Source: Candidatus Falkowbacteria bacterium CG10_big_fil_rev_8_21_14_0_10_43_11 (GTDB lineage: Bacteria; Patescibacteriota; Patescibacteriia; Patescibacteriales; XYC2-FULL-47-12). Taken from it: a stretch of DNA of 22,951 bases. Where the stretch lies: assembly GCA_002778635.1 (NCBI GenBank), contig PFAS01000030.1:439-23389 (forward strand), written 5' to 3'. This document shows positions 12,430 through 18,972 of this stretch, in pieces (positions within the stretch are counted from its first letter, which is position 1; the number at the start of each line of letters is the position of its first letter). Below the pieces are notes generated by a model. It was not told the DNA's origin. It was given only the letters and a program-made list of their open reading frames with translations, and searched no databases. Position numbers and translations under genes: made by a program.

Positions 12430-14376
12430 ATGAAAAAGTGGAACTTGCTAGCCAATAAAATCGCTGAAGATGCGAAAAACTGGCCGGATGAAAATCCGGT
12501 TCTTTATCGTTTGCTGGCCAGCCGCGGTTTAAGCGCGGAGCAGATTAAAAATTTTTTAGAGTTAAATTATCGAGAACAATCGCACGACCCGTTTTTGTTT
12601 AAAGACATGCGCGCCGCGGTTGATTTGATAAACAGCCGCCTCGCGGTTGGCGATAAAATTACGGTTTACGGAGATTACGACGCGGACGGCGTAACCGCCA
12701 CGGCCGTCATGTTCAGAATTTTAAATTTTTTAATTGATAAAAATAAAAATACCGCAAAGATTGACATTTACATTCCTCACCGGGAAACCGAAGGGTACGG
12801 CATGAATAGAGAGGCGGTGCAAGAAATCGCCGATAACGGGACTAAATTAATTATCACGGTTGATACCGGCATCCGCAGCGTCAAAGAAATCGCTTTAGCG
12901 AGAGAAAAAGGCGTGGACGTAATTTTAACCGACCACCACGAGCCGGGCGAACAAATTCCGGATTGTTTGATAATCAATCCGAAAGTTAAAAATAGCGCGT
13001 ATCCGTTCCGCGATTTAGCGGGCGTCGGAGTCGCTTTTAAATTAACGCAGGCGCTTTTGCAAAGTTACCGGGAAAAAGAAAAAATAAGCGGGAAAGAAAA
13101 AGAGGTTTTTGAAAAATGGCTGTTGGATTTAGTCGCTATCGGGACCGTCGCCGACTTGGTGCCGTTAATTGACGAAAACAGAATCTTAGTCAATTACGGG
13201 CTGGTAGTCTTAAATAAAACTAAAAGCGTCGGCATTCAAAAACTAATCACAGCCGCCCAGTCGGCCGTTGACAAAAACGGCAATAAAAAAGAAATCGACG
13301 CCTGGCAAATCGGCTATCAATTGGCGCCCCGTTTGAATGCCGCCGGCCGTTTGGGCCGCGCCAATACGGCTTACGAATTATTAATCACTCAAGACGAGCA
13401 AGAAGCGGCTGATATTGCCAAAGAATTGAACAAAACGAACAAAAAGCGTCAGGACATTACGCAAGAAATTTTTGCGCAAGCCGATAGCGCTCTGGCCGCG
13501 GGAGAAGCGAACGGCCCGATAGTATTTGCCGTTTGGCCCGGATTGTTTGACCATAAAGAAACCCCATCATTTGAGGAGGGGGCATGGGGTGGTGGCAATA
13601 ATTTTGATAGCAACCAGGCACAATTAACGGAAGAAACTAAAAATAAAGCAAACACAAATTTAAATGCTCTCTGGCCTGCGGGAGTAATGGGGCTCGTTGC
13701 CGGAAAATTAACGGAAAAATATTACCGCCCGTCTTTGGCGATTACGGAGAAAGACGCGGGAGCGGGGAAAAAAGTCGTCGGCAGCGCGCGCAGCATTCCT
13801 GAATTTAACGTTACCGCCGCTTTGGAAGAATGCGCGAAATTTTTAAAAAATTTTGGCGGGCATAAGCAGGCGGCGGGATTTACGGTAAACGAAGGGCGAT
13901 TAGACGCGTTTTTGGCTCAAATCAAAAAAATCGCTGAAGAAAAATTGTCCGGCTTGGAACTTGCGCCGACGCTGGATATTGATTTAGAGATAAATTTTCA
14001 AAATATTAGCGAAGAATTATATAATGCCTTGCAAAAACTGCGCCCGTTTGGCGTAGGAAATCCCCAGCCGAAGTTTTTATCCAAAAATTTACTGGTTGTT
14101 AACGTAATAAATATGGGCGCTGACGGCCAGCACATCAAGTTAAAAGTTAAAAGTGAAAAGTATGCCCCGCCCGTTTTGCCGGAGCTCCTGCGAGGTGATT
14201 CTAATGACTTAGGGTCAAAAGTAATGGACGCGGTCGCGTTCGGCGTAATTGAGGAATGGAAGCAAATAAAAGTTGGAGACAAAATTGATTTAGTGTATTA
14301 TATAGACATGAACGAATGGAACGGAAGAAGGGAAGTGCAGTTGAAAATCATAGATTTAAAATCACATAACACATAA
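12430..14376 (+). CDS. recJ: Single-stranded-DNA-specific 5'-3' exonuclease RecJ
   Basis: 648 residues. RecJ resects 5' ends in RecF-pathway recombination and mismatch repair. DHH-family motifs are intact: DYDADG (82-87), VDTG (144-147), DHH (168-170) and the GTVADLVPL region. The DHHA1 domain has GGHKQAAG (476-483), and a C-terminal OB-like domain contains KLRPFGVGNPQP. There is an unusual insertion of about 40 residues at 371-412, between PIVFAVWPG and ALWPAGVMGLVAGKL, holding a small palindrome. A further short non-conserved stretch (about 577-596) interrupts the OB domain. The stop codon TAA lies inside a tandem ACATAAC array, so the final residues are repeat-derived. It has no SD and precedes rnhA by 45 bases. 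Confidence 0.95.
   Translation: MKKWNLLANKIAEDAKNWPDENPVLYRLLASRGLSAEQIKNFLELNYREQSHDPFLFKDMRAAVDLINSRLAVGDKITVYGDYDADGVTATAVMFRILNFLIDKNKNTAKIDIYIPHRETEGYGMNREAVQEIADNGTKLIITVDTGIRSVKEIALAREKGVDVILTDHHEPGEQIPDCLIINPKVKNSAYPFRDLAGVGVAFKLTQALLQSYREKEKISGKEKEVFEKWLLDLVAIGTVADLVPLIDENRILVNYGLVVLNKTKSVGIQKLITAAQSAVDKNGNKKEIDAWQIGYQLAPRLNAAGRLGRANTAYELLITQDEQEAADIAKELNKTNKKRQDITQEIFAQADSALAAGEANGPIVFAVWPGLFDHKETPSFEEGAWGGGNNFDSNQAQLTEETKNKANTNLNALWPAGVMGLVAGKLTEKYYRPSLAITEKDAGAGKKVVGSARSIPEFNVTAALEECAKFLKNFGGHKQAAGFTVNEGRLDAFLAQIKKIAEEKLSGLELAPTLDIDLEINFQNISEELYNALQKLRPFGVGNPQPKFLSKNLLVVNVINMGADGQHIKLKVKSEKYAPPVLPELLRGDSNDLGSKVMDAVAFGVIEEWKQIKVGDKIDLVYYIDMNEWNGRREVQLKIIDLKSHNT
13561..13590. repeat. 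Small palindromic element inserted in recJ
   Basis: ACCCCAT (13561-13567) and ATGGGGT (13584-13590) are perfect inverted repeats flanking TTTGAGGAGGGGG-type sequence. The 30 bp equal 10 codons and read TPSFEEGAWG. G-richness and position inside a non-conserved insertion suggest a degenerate copy of the same kind of palindromic element as in lepA. Confidence 0.6.
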
Positions 14377-14432
14377 CACATAACACATAACGCCAGTGCG
14401 GTTCGTTATGCGTTACGCGTTATGCGTTACGA
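14364..14432. repeat. Inverted 7-nt tandem arrays linking recJ and rnhA
   Basis: Four exact tandem copies of ACATAAC (14364-14391) are followed, after a 13-base spacer, by four tandem 7-mers GTTATGC, GTTACGC, GTTATGC, GTTACGA (14405-14432), close to the reverse complement. The recJ stop TAA (14374-14376) lies in the second left copy. The rnhA ATG (14422-14424) lies in the third right copy, so the first residues Met-Arg-Tyr-Glu come from the repeat. Folding would bury the rnhA start codon. Confidence 0.85.
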
Positions 14433-14838
14433 AAAACTTATAATACACACCGACGGCGGCGCTCGCAATAACCCGGGACCGGCCGGAATCGGCGCGGTTA
14501 TTTATGATGAGAAAAAAAATATCGTCAAAGAAATTTCCGAATATATCGGCGAAACGACCAACAACCAGGCGGAATATAAGGCAGTGATACGCGCTCTGGA
14601 AGAAGCGAAAAAGCTCGGCGCGGACGAACTGGAATTTTATTTGGACAGCGAGCTTGTCGTCCGGCAGCTTAACCGCGAATATAAAGTAAAAAATAAAGAG
14701 CTCGCCCCGCTGTTTATGAAAGTTTATAATTTATCGCAGGGCTTTAAAAAAATATCGTTTCAGCACGTAATTCGGGAAAGAAACAAAGAGGCGGATGCGC
14801 TGGTGAATAAGGCGATTGATAGTAAAATTTTTTTTTAA
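14422..14838 (+). CDS. rnhA: Ribonuclease HI family protein
   Basis: 138 residues forming one RNase H domain, which degrades the RNA strand of RNA-DNA hybrids. All four catalytic carboxylates are visible: D11 in HTDGGARNNPGP, E51 in TTNNQAEY, D75 in YLDSELVV, and D125 in RNKEADALV. The basic protrusion of E. coli RNase HI is absent, as in the short archaeal/RNH-like subgroup of the family. The chosen ATG lies within a repeat; there is no better in-frame start before the first beta strand. Being next to recJ suggests a shared transcript for genome maintenance. Confidence 0.92.
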   Translation: MRYEKLIIHTDGGARNNPGPAGIGAVIYDEKKNIVKEISEYIGETTNNQAEYKAVIRALEEAKKLGADELEFYLDSELVVRQLNREYKVKNKELAPLFMKVYNLSQGFKKISFQHVIRERNKEADALVNKAIDSKIFF

Positions 14839-14873
14839 GTTAAATCTAAACAAAAATTTTTTAATTTCAAATT

Positions 14874-14964
14874 ACAAATGTCCAATATCAAACCAATGCC
14901 AAATATCTAATGTCTAAAATGGCGTTAGTCATTTGATATTTAAGCATTGGAATTTGACATTTGT
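14874..14964. repeat. Long imperfect word palindrome between rnhA and the divIC-like gene
   Basis: Matched segments are ACAAATGTC (14874-14882) with GACATTTGT (14956-14964), CCAATGC (14893-14899) with GCATTGG (14944-14950), and AAATATC (14901-14907) with GATATTT (14935-14941). They nest in order to form one long interrupted hairpin with its tip near 14918-14925. Within each arm, related words (CCAAT, AAATGTC, ATATC) recur. The right arm ends about 20 bases before the next ATG. Confidence 0.75.
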
Positions 14965-14982
14965 CATTGGTATTATAAATAT

Positions 14983-15420
14983 ATGCGTCTGCGCGGCATG
15001 CAAGAAGAATCAATTTTAAAGCGAAAATTTTGGCGCTCAAAAATTTTGGCGATTGTTTTGCTGTCGCTTATTATTTTAATCGCTTATCCGCTGGCAAAAA
15101 AAAATAATCAGCGGCGGGCGCTGGACAAAGAGATTAAGGAGCTGCAGGCGGAAGCGGATCGCATTACCGATAAAAATAAAGATTTGCGCGATTTGATAAA
15201 TTATTTGGAAGGCGACGGCTTTGCGGAAAAGGAAGCGCGCGTAAGTTTGGATTTGAAAAAGCCGGGCGAAAAAGTGGCGGTCATCAAAGACTATAACGCG
15301 GCGGAAAAAATGGCCACGAGCTCCGCTTTTAACATCCCCGGTTTGGATAAAGCGGCGGCCGTTCCGGTCGCCGGCAATCCGCAAAAATGGCGAAAATATT
15401 TTTTTGCTAATTATCAATAA
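14983..15420 (+). CDS. DivIC/FtsB-like septum formation initiator
   Basis: 145 residues from the ATG at 14983; an upstream TTG at 14947 lies in the palindrome and is rejected, and the ATG at 14998 is an alternative. Layout: a short basic cytoplasmic segment (KRKFWRSK), one membrane helix (ILAIVLLSLIILIAYPLA), then an external coiled coil (about residues 42-76, with LDKEIKELQAEADRITDKNK) and a short LEGDGFAEKEARVSLDLKKPGE segment. FtsB-type proteins show the same LxGDxxxIExxAR element after the coiled coil. FtsB/DivIC form a complex with FtsL and FtsQ/DivIB in the divisome. The C-terminal 40 residues are poorly conserved. It is separated by 14 bases from the parvulin gene and is probably cotranscribed with it. 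Confidence 0.8.
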   Translation: MRLRGMQEESILKRKFWRSKILAIVLLSLIILIAYPLAKKNNQRRALDKEIKELQAEADRITDKNKDLRDLINYLEGDGFAEKEARVSLDLKKPGEKVAVIKDYNAAEKMATSSAFNIPGLDKAAAVPVAGNPQKWRKYFFANYQ

Positions 15421-15434
15421 TAAATTCGCGGGCA

Positions 15435-16856
15435 ATGGGAAAATATCTTGACGGCATCAAAAAAGTTCAGCGCGCCGTTTCCGCCCAACGCGGAATTATC
15501 GCCGCGCCGGCAGTAAAAAAAGAGTTAACGATAGAGCGTGCCATCGGCACAAAGCCGGCAGCCGTTTTTGCCGTTGCCGGCAATTTTAAATCCTGGTTCA
15601 GCCGCGACGCTTTGGCCGAGCGGGCAAACAGGCGGCGGCAGGCGCGTTTGTTAAAAAAAGAGCAAAAAACGCGGGAGCGGCTGCGGCGGGCGGAAGAAAA
15701 AAATAACGCCGAGCAAGAAAGGTTAAAACATATCGCTGAAAATCGCCGGGAATTTATCATTAAAACGCAAAATACGGCTAAAGAAGGGGAAACTGCTTTA
15801 GAAACGGAAAAACAAAAAACGGTAAAATTACGGCGCGCCCAAAGCAAATTGCGCGCGGCCAAATTGGAGTTGAGGTTAAAAGCCAAGGAAAATAAAAAAA
15901 TAATCAAGCAAGAGCGGCGCGCGGCCAGAAGAAAAAAACGGGAGAAAATGATAAAAAAGTGGCGGAATAATTTTAAAGCCCAAAGAAAAAAAATCGCCGT
16001 CGGCTTTATTTTGCTGGTTTTTATTTTGATAATCTTGGCCGGCGCTTCGTCTTATGTCGTTTATACCCGCCAGCCGTCCGAAAATATTGTCGCCGTACTG
16101 GCGAACAAATTGCCTTTTCCGGCGGCAATCGTTAATTGGCGGCCGATAAAATATTCCGATTATTTGAGCGAGTCGCGATTACTGGGCGATTATTACGCGG
16201 GCGCGTCCGGCGCGGATAAAAAGCAGGTCGTGTTGGAAAAATTAATAGAACATCAGATATTAAAAACATTAGCCGCGCGTTACGGTCTAAAATTAACTGA
16301 CCAGGAAAAAGAAGAGGCATTCAAAAAATTCGCGGCCGCGAACGGCGGTCTGGAAAAATTTACGGAAAAAATTTATAACGAGTACGGGCTTATCAAGGAA
16401 CTGTTTATTGACAGAATAGTTTATTATCAGGCGCTGCGGGAAAAAATTAAACAAGCCTTCGTTAAAGACGACCGGCTGCATCAAAGCGCGGTTTTGCGCA
16501 CGGACAAAGTGGAAAAGTTATTGCAAAAAAATAAAGACGATTTTGAAACGCTTGCGCAAAAATACAGCGAGGACGCGCACGCCCTGCAGGGCGGCGACAT
16601 CGGTTACATAAAAACGAGCGCGATGAGCGAAGCGCTGAAAACGGCCGCGCAAAATTTGCCCGTTGGAGAAATAAGCCCGGTAATCAAAGAAGAAAATAAA
16701 TATTACATCGTCAAAGCGTACGACAAAAAAGTAAACAGAAAACAAGAGGAAGAAATTTGGCTGAAGCAAATTACGATTTTCACGAACTATGATTTTGACG
16801 AATATCTCGCGGATTTAAGGGCAAAGGCAAAGGTTTGGGTACTCGTTAGTCCATAA
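15435..16856 (+). CDS. Membrane-anchored parvulin-type peptidyl-prolyl isomerase with basic coiled-coil N-domain
   Basis: 473 residues. Residues 1-185 are soluble, very rich in Lys, Arg, Glu and Ala (for example RRRQARLLKKEQKTRERLRR), and predicted to form a long cytoplasmic coiled coil. One membrane helix follows (about 187-210). The external part has a SurA/PrsA-like helical chaperone region (about 230-345) and a PPIC domain (about 355-432) with FETLAQKYSED, QGGDIGYI, LPVGEISPVI and YYIVKAYD. Extracytoplasmic parvulins help secreted proteins fold. The long basic cytoplasmic arm is not part of the usual PrsA/PpiD design and could bind nucleic acid, ribosomes or the division apparatus; that is speculation. 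Its stop codon lies in an ATAAAGTC-type repeat, and a terminator follows. Confidence 0.85.
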   Translation: MGKYLDGIKKVQRAVSAQRGIIAAPAVKKELTIERAIGTKPAAVFAVAGNFKSWFSRDALAERANRRRQARLLKKEQKTRERLRRAEEKNNAEQERLKHIAENRREFIIKTQNTAKEGETALETEKQKTVKLRRAQSKLRAAKLELRLKAKENKKIIKQERRAARRKKREKMIKKWRNNFKAQRKKIAVGFILLVFILIILAGASSYVVYTRQPSENIVAVLANKLPFPAAIVNWRPIKYSDYLSESRLLGDYYAGASGADKKQVVLEKLIEHQILKTLAARYGLKLTDQEKEEAFKKFAAANGGLEKFTEKIYNEYGLIKELFIDRIVYYQALREKIKQAFVKDDRLHQSAVLRTDKVEKLLQKNKDDFETLAQKYSEDAHALQGGDIGYIKTSAMSEALKTAAQNLPVGEISPVIKEENKYYIVKAYDKKVNRKQEEEIWLKQITIFTNYDFDEYLADLRAKAKVWVLVSP

Positions 16857-16877
16857 AGTCTATAAAGTCAAAAGTCC
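16848..16877 (+). repeat. ATAAAGTC word repeat over the parvulin stop codon
   Basis: The words AGTCCATAAAGTC, TATAAAGTC and AAAAGTCC follow one another. The TAA stop (16854-16856) lies inside the first ATAAAGTC. The same word family covers the stop codon of the carboxypeptidase fusion gene at 18916-18954. Confidence 0.65.
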
Positions 16878-16879
16878 AT

Positions 16880-16912
16880 CATCGCATAGAAACGTGCGAT
16901 GTCTTTTCTTTT
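16880..16912 (+). terminator. Intrinsic terminator after the divIC-parvulin unit
   Basis: CATCGCA (16880-16886) pairs with TGCGATG (16895-16901) around an 8-base loop and is followed by TCTTTTCTTTT. It lies 23 bases past the parvulin stop codon and marks the end of this plus-strand transcription unit. Confidence 0.75.
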
Positions 16913-17132
16913 GTGCTAAAATAAAAAAGGCAGTAGGTTAATACGCGAGCGATTACGGTTTCTCGCTACCAAATCCAGTATCCATACATTAAGAATATTC
17001 ATAATTACGATTTTGGGTAGCGTGGTGTATGTAGAAACTTCAAAAAATGAAGATACTTGGTGTAAAATATTAGGTTATTTTAGATCACGAATAAAATTCA
17101 GCCCCGAGAGCATTCAATATGATAAAAAATAA
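16913..17132 (+). other. Unassigned 220-base region before the tRNA genes
   Basis: No recognised gene. A frame without a credible start stays open to TAA at 17130-17132, and its last part has protein-like composition (LGSVVYVETSKNEDTWCKIL, then GYFRSRIKFSPESIQYDKK). The segment also holds CGCTACC near 16964 facing GGTAGCG near 17017, which could form a stem. It may be a gene remnant or part of an untranslated RNA; I cannot decide. Confidence 0.3.
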
Positions 17133-17134
17133 TG

Positions 17135-17207
17135 AGCCGAGAAGGGGACTTGAACCCCTAACCTATGGTTTACGATACCATTGCTCTACCAGTTGAGCTA
17201 TCTCGGC
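17135..17207 (-). tRNA. tRNA-Thr (anticodon CGT)
   Basis: On the minus strand a 7-bp acceptor stem GCCGAGA/TCTCGGC encloses a D-arm (AGCTCAACTGGTAGAGC). The anticodon arm ATGGT-ATCGTAA-ACCAT has U33 followed by CGT, and the T-arm is AGGGG-TTCAAGT-CCCCT. The anticodon reads the threonine codon ACG. The discriminator base is T, and CCA is not encoded. It lies 20 bases downstream of tRNA-Gly on the same strand. Confidence 0.93.
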
Positions 17208-17227
17208 AGATTTAAAAAATAATTTTG

Positions 17228-17298
17228 AGCGGGTAACGGGGATTGAACCCGTGCCTCAACCTTGGGAAGGTCGCATACTGCCACTATACTATACCCGC
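17228..17298 (-). tRNA. tRNA-Gly (anticodon CCC)
   Basis: On the minus strand the acceptor stem is GCGGGTA/TACCCGC, the anticodon loop TTCCCAA sits on a stem CGACC/GGTTG with one G-U pair, and the T-arm is ACGGG-TTCAATC-CCCGT. The anticodon CCC reads GGG. CCA is not encoded. The 5' end is 25 bases from the start codon of the divergent carboxypeptidase gene, so the promoters must overlap. Confidence 0.93.
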
Positions 17299-17306
17299 GC
17301 CGTTTC

Positions 17307-17316
17307 TGCTATAATA
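17307..17316. promoter_or_regulatory. Extended -10 box shared by the divergent tRNA and carboxypeptidase genes
   Basis: On the plus strand TGCTATAAT (17307-17315) is an extended -10 element with a perfect hexamer. The ATG at 17324 begins eight bases later, so a leaderless mRNA is likely. No -35 is visible, as this would fall inside the tRNA-Gly gene. The overlapping minus-strand hexamer TATTAT (17316-17311) lies 12 bases before tRNA-Gly and could serve the tRNAs. Confidence 0.55.
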
Positions 17317-17323
17317 GTAATAT

Positions 17324-18925
17324 ATGGGAAAATTTAAAACTTGGCAAATTTACCCTTTTTTTATTTTACTCATGGGAATGAGTTTTTTTGTATTAGGAAA
17401 AAATTATGCCTTTGCTCAAGCAGAAAGTATCGCGACCACCGCTGAACCGGAAATGATAGAGATAGCGCCAGCTAACGGAACTTCAACCGTCGCTATTCTA
17501 AACGGCGCGGTTAATTTTATTTTTTTACCGCATACTTTTTCCGCTACCACGAGTTTGCAAGCAGTTAATATTCCGGAGGAAATAGTCAAGCCATGGAATT
17601 TAGCGAGAGTAAGCAAAATTTACCAGTTTGATTTTTCAGATAAAAATGTTTACAGCACCACCACGCCGTTCACGGTGCAATTGCGCTATCAGGCAAGCGA
17701 TAATTTAATTAAACAAATTTGTTTTTTTGACGGCACTAAAAACGCTTGGCGGCCGTTGCCTACGCGCTATGATTGGAAAAAACAAACGGCGAGCGCGCAT
17801 TTTTCTTTGCCTTTCGCTCAATTGGCCGTTTTTTCCAACCTAGAGATTAGAGCCGTCGGCAAAGCCAGCTGGTACAAATTTAAGCAAGGAAATTTTGCCG
17901 CCTCTGCCGAATTTCCTAAAAATTCGCGTTTGCGCGTTACCAACGCCGCCAACGGCAAATTCATTGACGTCGTAATAAACGATTACGGTCCGGATAAAAC
18001 AAAGCACCCGGAAAGAGCAATAGATTTGGACAGCGCGGCATTTAAGCGCATCGCGTCCACGCGCGACGGCGTAATTGAAGTGAGAATTGAGCCGCTGATT
18101 GTGCCGGAAATAAACAAACGGCTGTTAGGAATTGCCACTGCCGGCGTCAAAGATTTTCCGGAAATTAATTCTGTCGCGGCATTAGTAATGAATGAGGCGA
18201 CTAACGAAATGATTTTTAATAAAAATGCGGATGCCGTTGTTCCTTTAGCCAGTTTGACAAAAATTATTACCGCGAGCGTTTTTTTGGATACCAAGCCGAA
18301 TTGGAAAAAAGTAGTCGCTTACGGCAAAGCCGATGCGGAAAAAAACTGGCAATACGCGGATAAAAATGACATCGCCAAACTTAATTTAAAAGATGGGGAT
18401 AAGTTGACCGTACGGGATTTATTTTTTACCACCTTAATGGCTTCTACCAATAATACCGCCGAAACGCTGGCGCGGCTGAGCGGTTTGGCGCGCGAGCAAT
18501 TTATCCAAAAAATGAACGACAAAGTCAAAGAATGGGGCGCGCTGAACACTAATTTTATTGAACCGACCGGATTATCGCCGCTGAACGTGTCAAGCGCGCG
18601 GGATTATGCTATAATATCTAAAGAAGCGTTAAAAAATAAAGATATCGCCGAAGCTACTTCCCTTACTCGCTATAAATTTACCACCCGCCGCGACAAAATA
18701 AAGAAAACCGTTGTTAATACTAATAAATTATTAGCGACGAACCATGAAATTATTGGCGGCAAAACCGGTTATTTGGATGAAGCGAGGTATTGTTTAATGA
18801 CCAAAATTAAGTTTGAAAAAAATAATTTAATCGGCGTCGTGCTCGGCGCGGCGGAGAGGGAACAAAGTTTTATTGAGATGGAGGATTTGTTAAAATACGG
18901 CAAAATAAAGCTAAATAGTCTATAA
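17324..18925 (+). CDS. RlpA-like domain fused to D-alanyl-D-alanine carboxypeptidase
   Basis: 533 residues. A signal peptide ends near residue 33 (YAFAQA). Residues about 45-172 form an unassigned beta-rich region. Residues about 177-257 resemble the RlpA double-psi beta-barrel (GKASWYKF, LRVTNAANGKFIDVVINDYG, AIDLDSAAF). The loop that carries the TAAH segment in RlpA is shortened and lacks the histidine, so lytic transglycosylase activity is doubtful. Residues about 280-530 are an S11 penicillin-binding carboxypeptidase with SLTK (310-313), STN (374-376) and KTG (480-482). It should trim the terminal D-Ala of peptidoglycan stem peptides outside the membrane. No C-terminal amphipathic anchor is obvious. 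The stop codon is inside an ATAAAGTC-type repeat that separates it from ftsE. Confidence 0.9.
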   Translation: MGKFKTWQIYPFFILLMGMSFFVLGKNYAFAQAESIATTAEPEMIEIAPANGTSTVAILNGAVNFIFLPHTFSATTSLQAVNIPEEIVKPWNLARVSKIYQFDFSDKNVYSTTTPFTVQLRYQASDNLIKQICFFDGTKNAWRPLPTRYDWKKQTASAHFSLPFAQLAVFSNLEIRAVGKASWYKFKQGNFAASAEFPKNSRLRVTNAANGKFIDVVINDYGPDKTKHPERAIDLDSAAFKRIASTRDGVIEVRIEPLIVPEINKRLLGIATAGVKDFPEINSVAALVMNEATNEMIFNKNADAVVPLASLTKIITASVFLDTKPNWKKVVAYGKADAEKNWQYADKNDIAKLNLKDGDKLTVRDLFFTTLMASTNNTAETLARLSGLAREQFIQKMNDKVKEWGALNTNFIEPTGLSPLNVSSARDYAIISKEALKNKDIAEATSLTRYKFTTRRDKIKKTVVNTNKLLATNHEIIGGKTGYLDEARYCLMTKIKFEKNNLIGVVLGAAEREQSFIEMEDLLKYGKIKLNSL

Positions 18926-18966
18926 AGTCCATAAAGTCAAAAGTTCATAAAGTCAGAAATGGACTA
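18916..18966 (+). repeat. ATAAAGTC word repeat between the carboxypeptidase gene and ftsE
   Basis: ATAAAGTC occurs three times in near-tandem (18922-18929, 18931-18938, 18947-18954) with AAAAGTTC between copies. TAGTC (18916-18920) can pair with GACTA (18962-18966). The stop TAA (18923-18925) is inside the first copy. The word matches that at the parvulin stop codon two kilobases upstream. Confidence 0.7.
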
Positions 18967-18972
18967 ATATCT

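Noticed and set aside
14364..14391. CRISPR-like or VNTR locus inside recJ
   Set aside because: The units are only 7 nt and contiguous without spacers; only the first 13 bases lie in recJ. It is treated as one arm of the word palindrome.
14947..14982. Longer N-terminus of the DivIC-like protein from TTG at 14947
   Set aside because: These codons are the right arm of the rnhA-divIC palindrome; the ATG at 14983 begins directly before the basic segment and membrane helix.
16880..16912. Regulatory RNA hairpin
   Set aside because: A perfect stem followed by a T-rich tract directly after a gene end is best explained as an intrinsic terminator.
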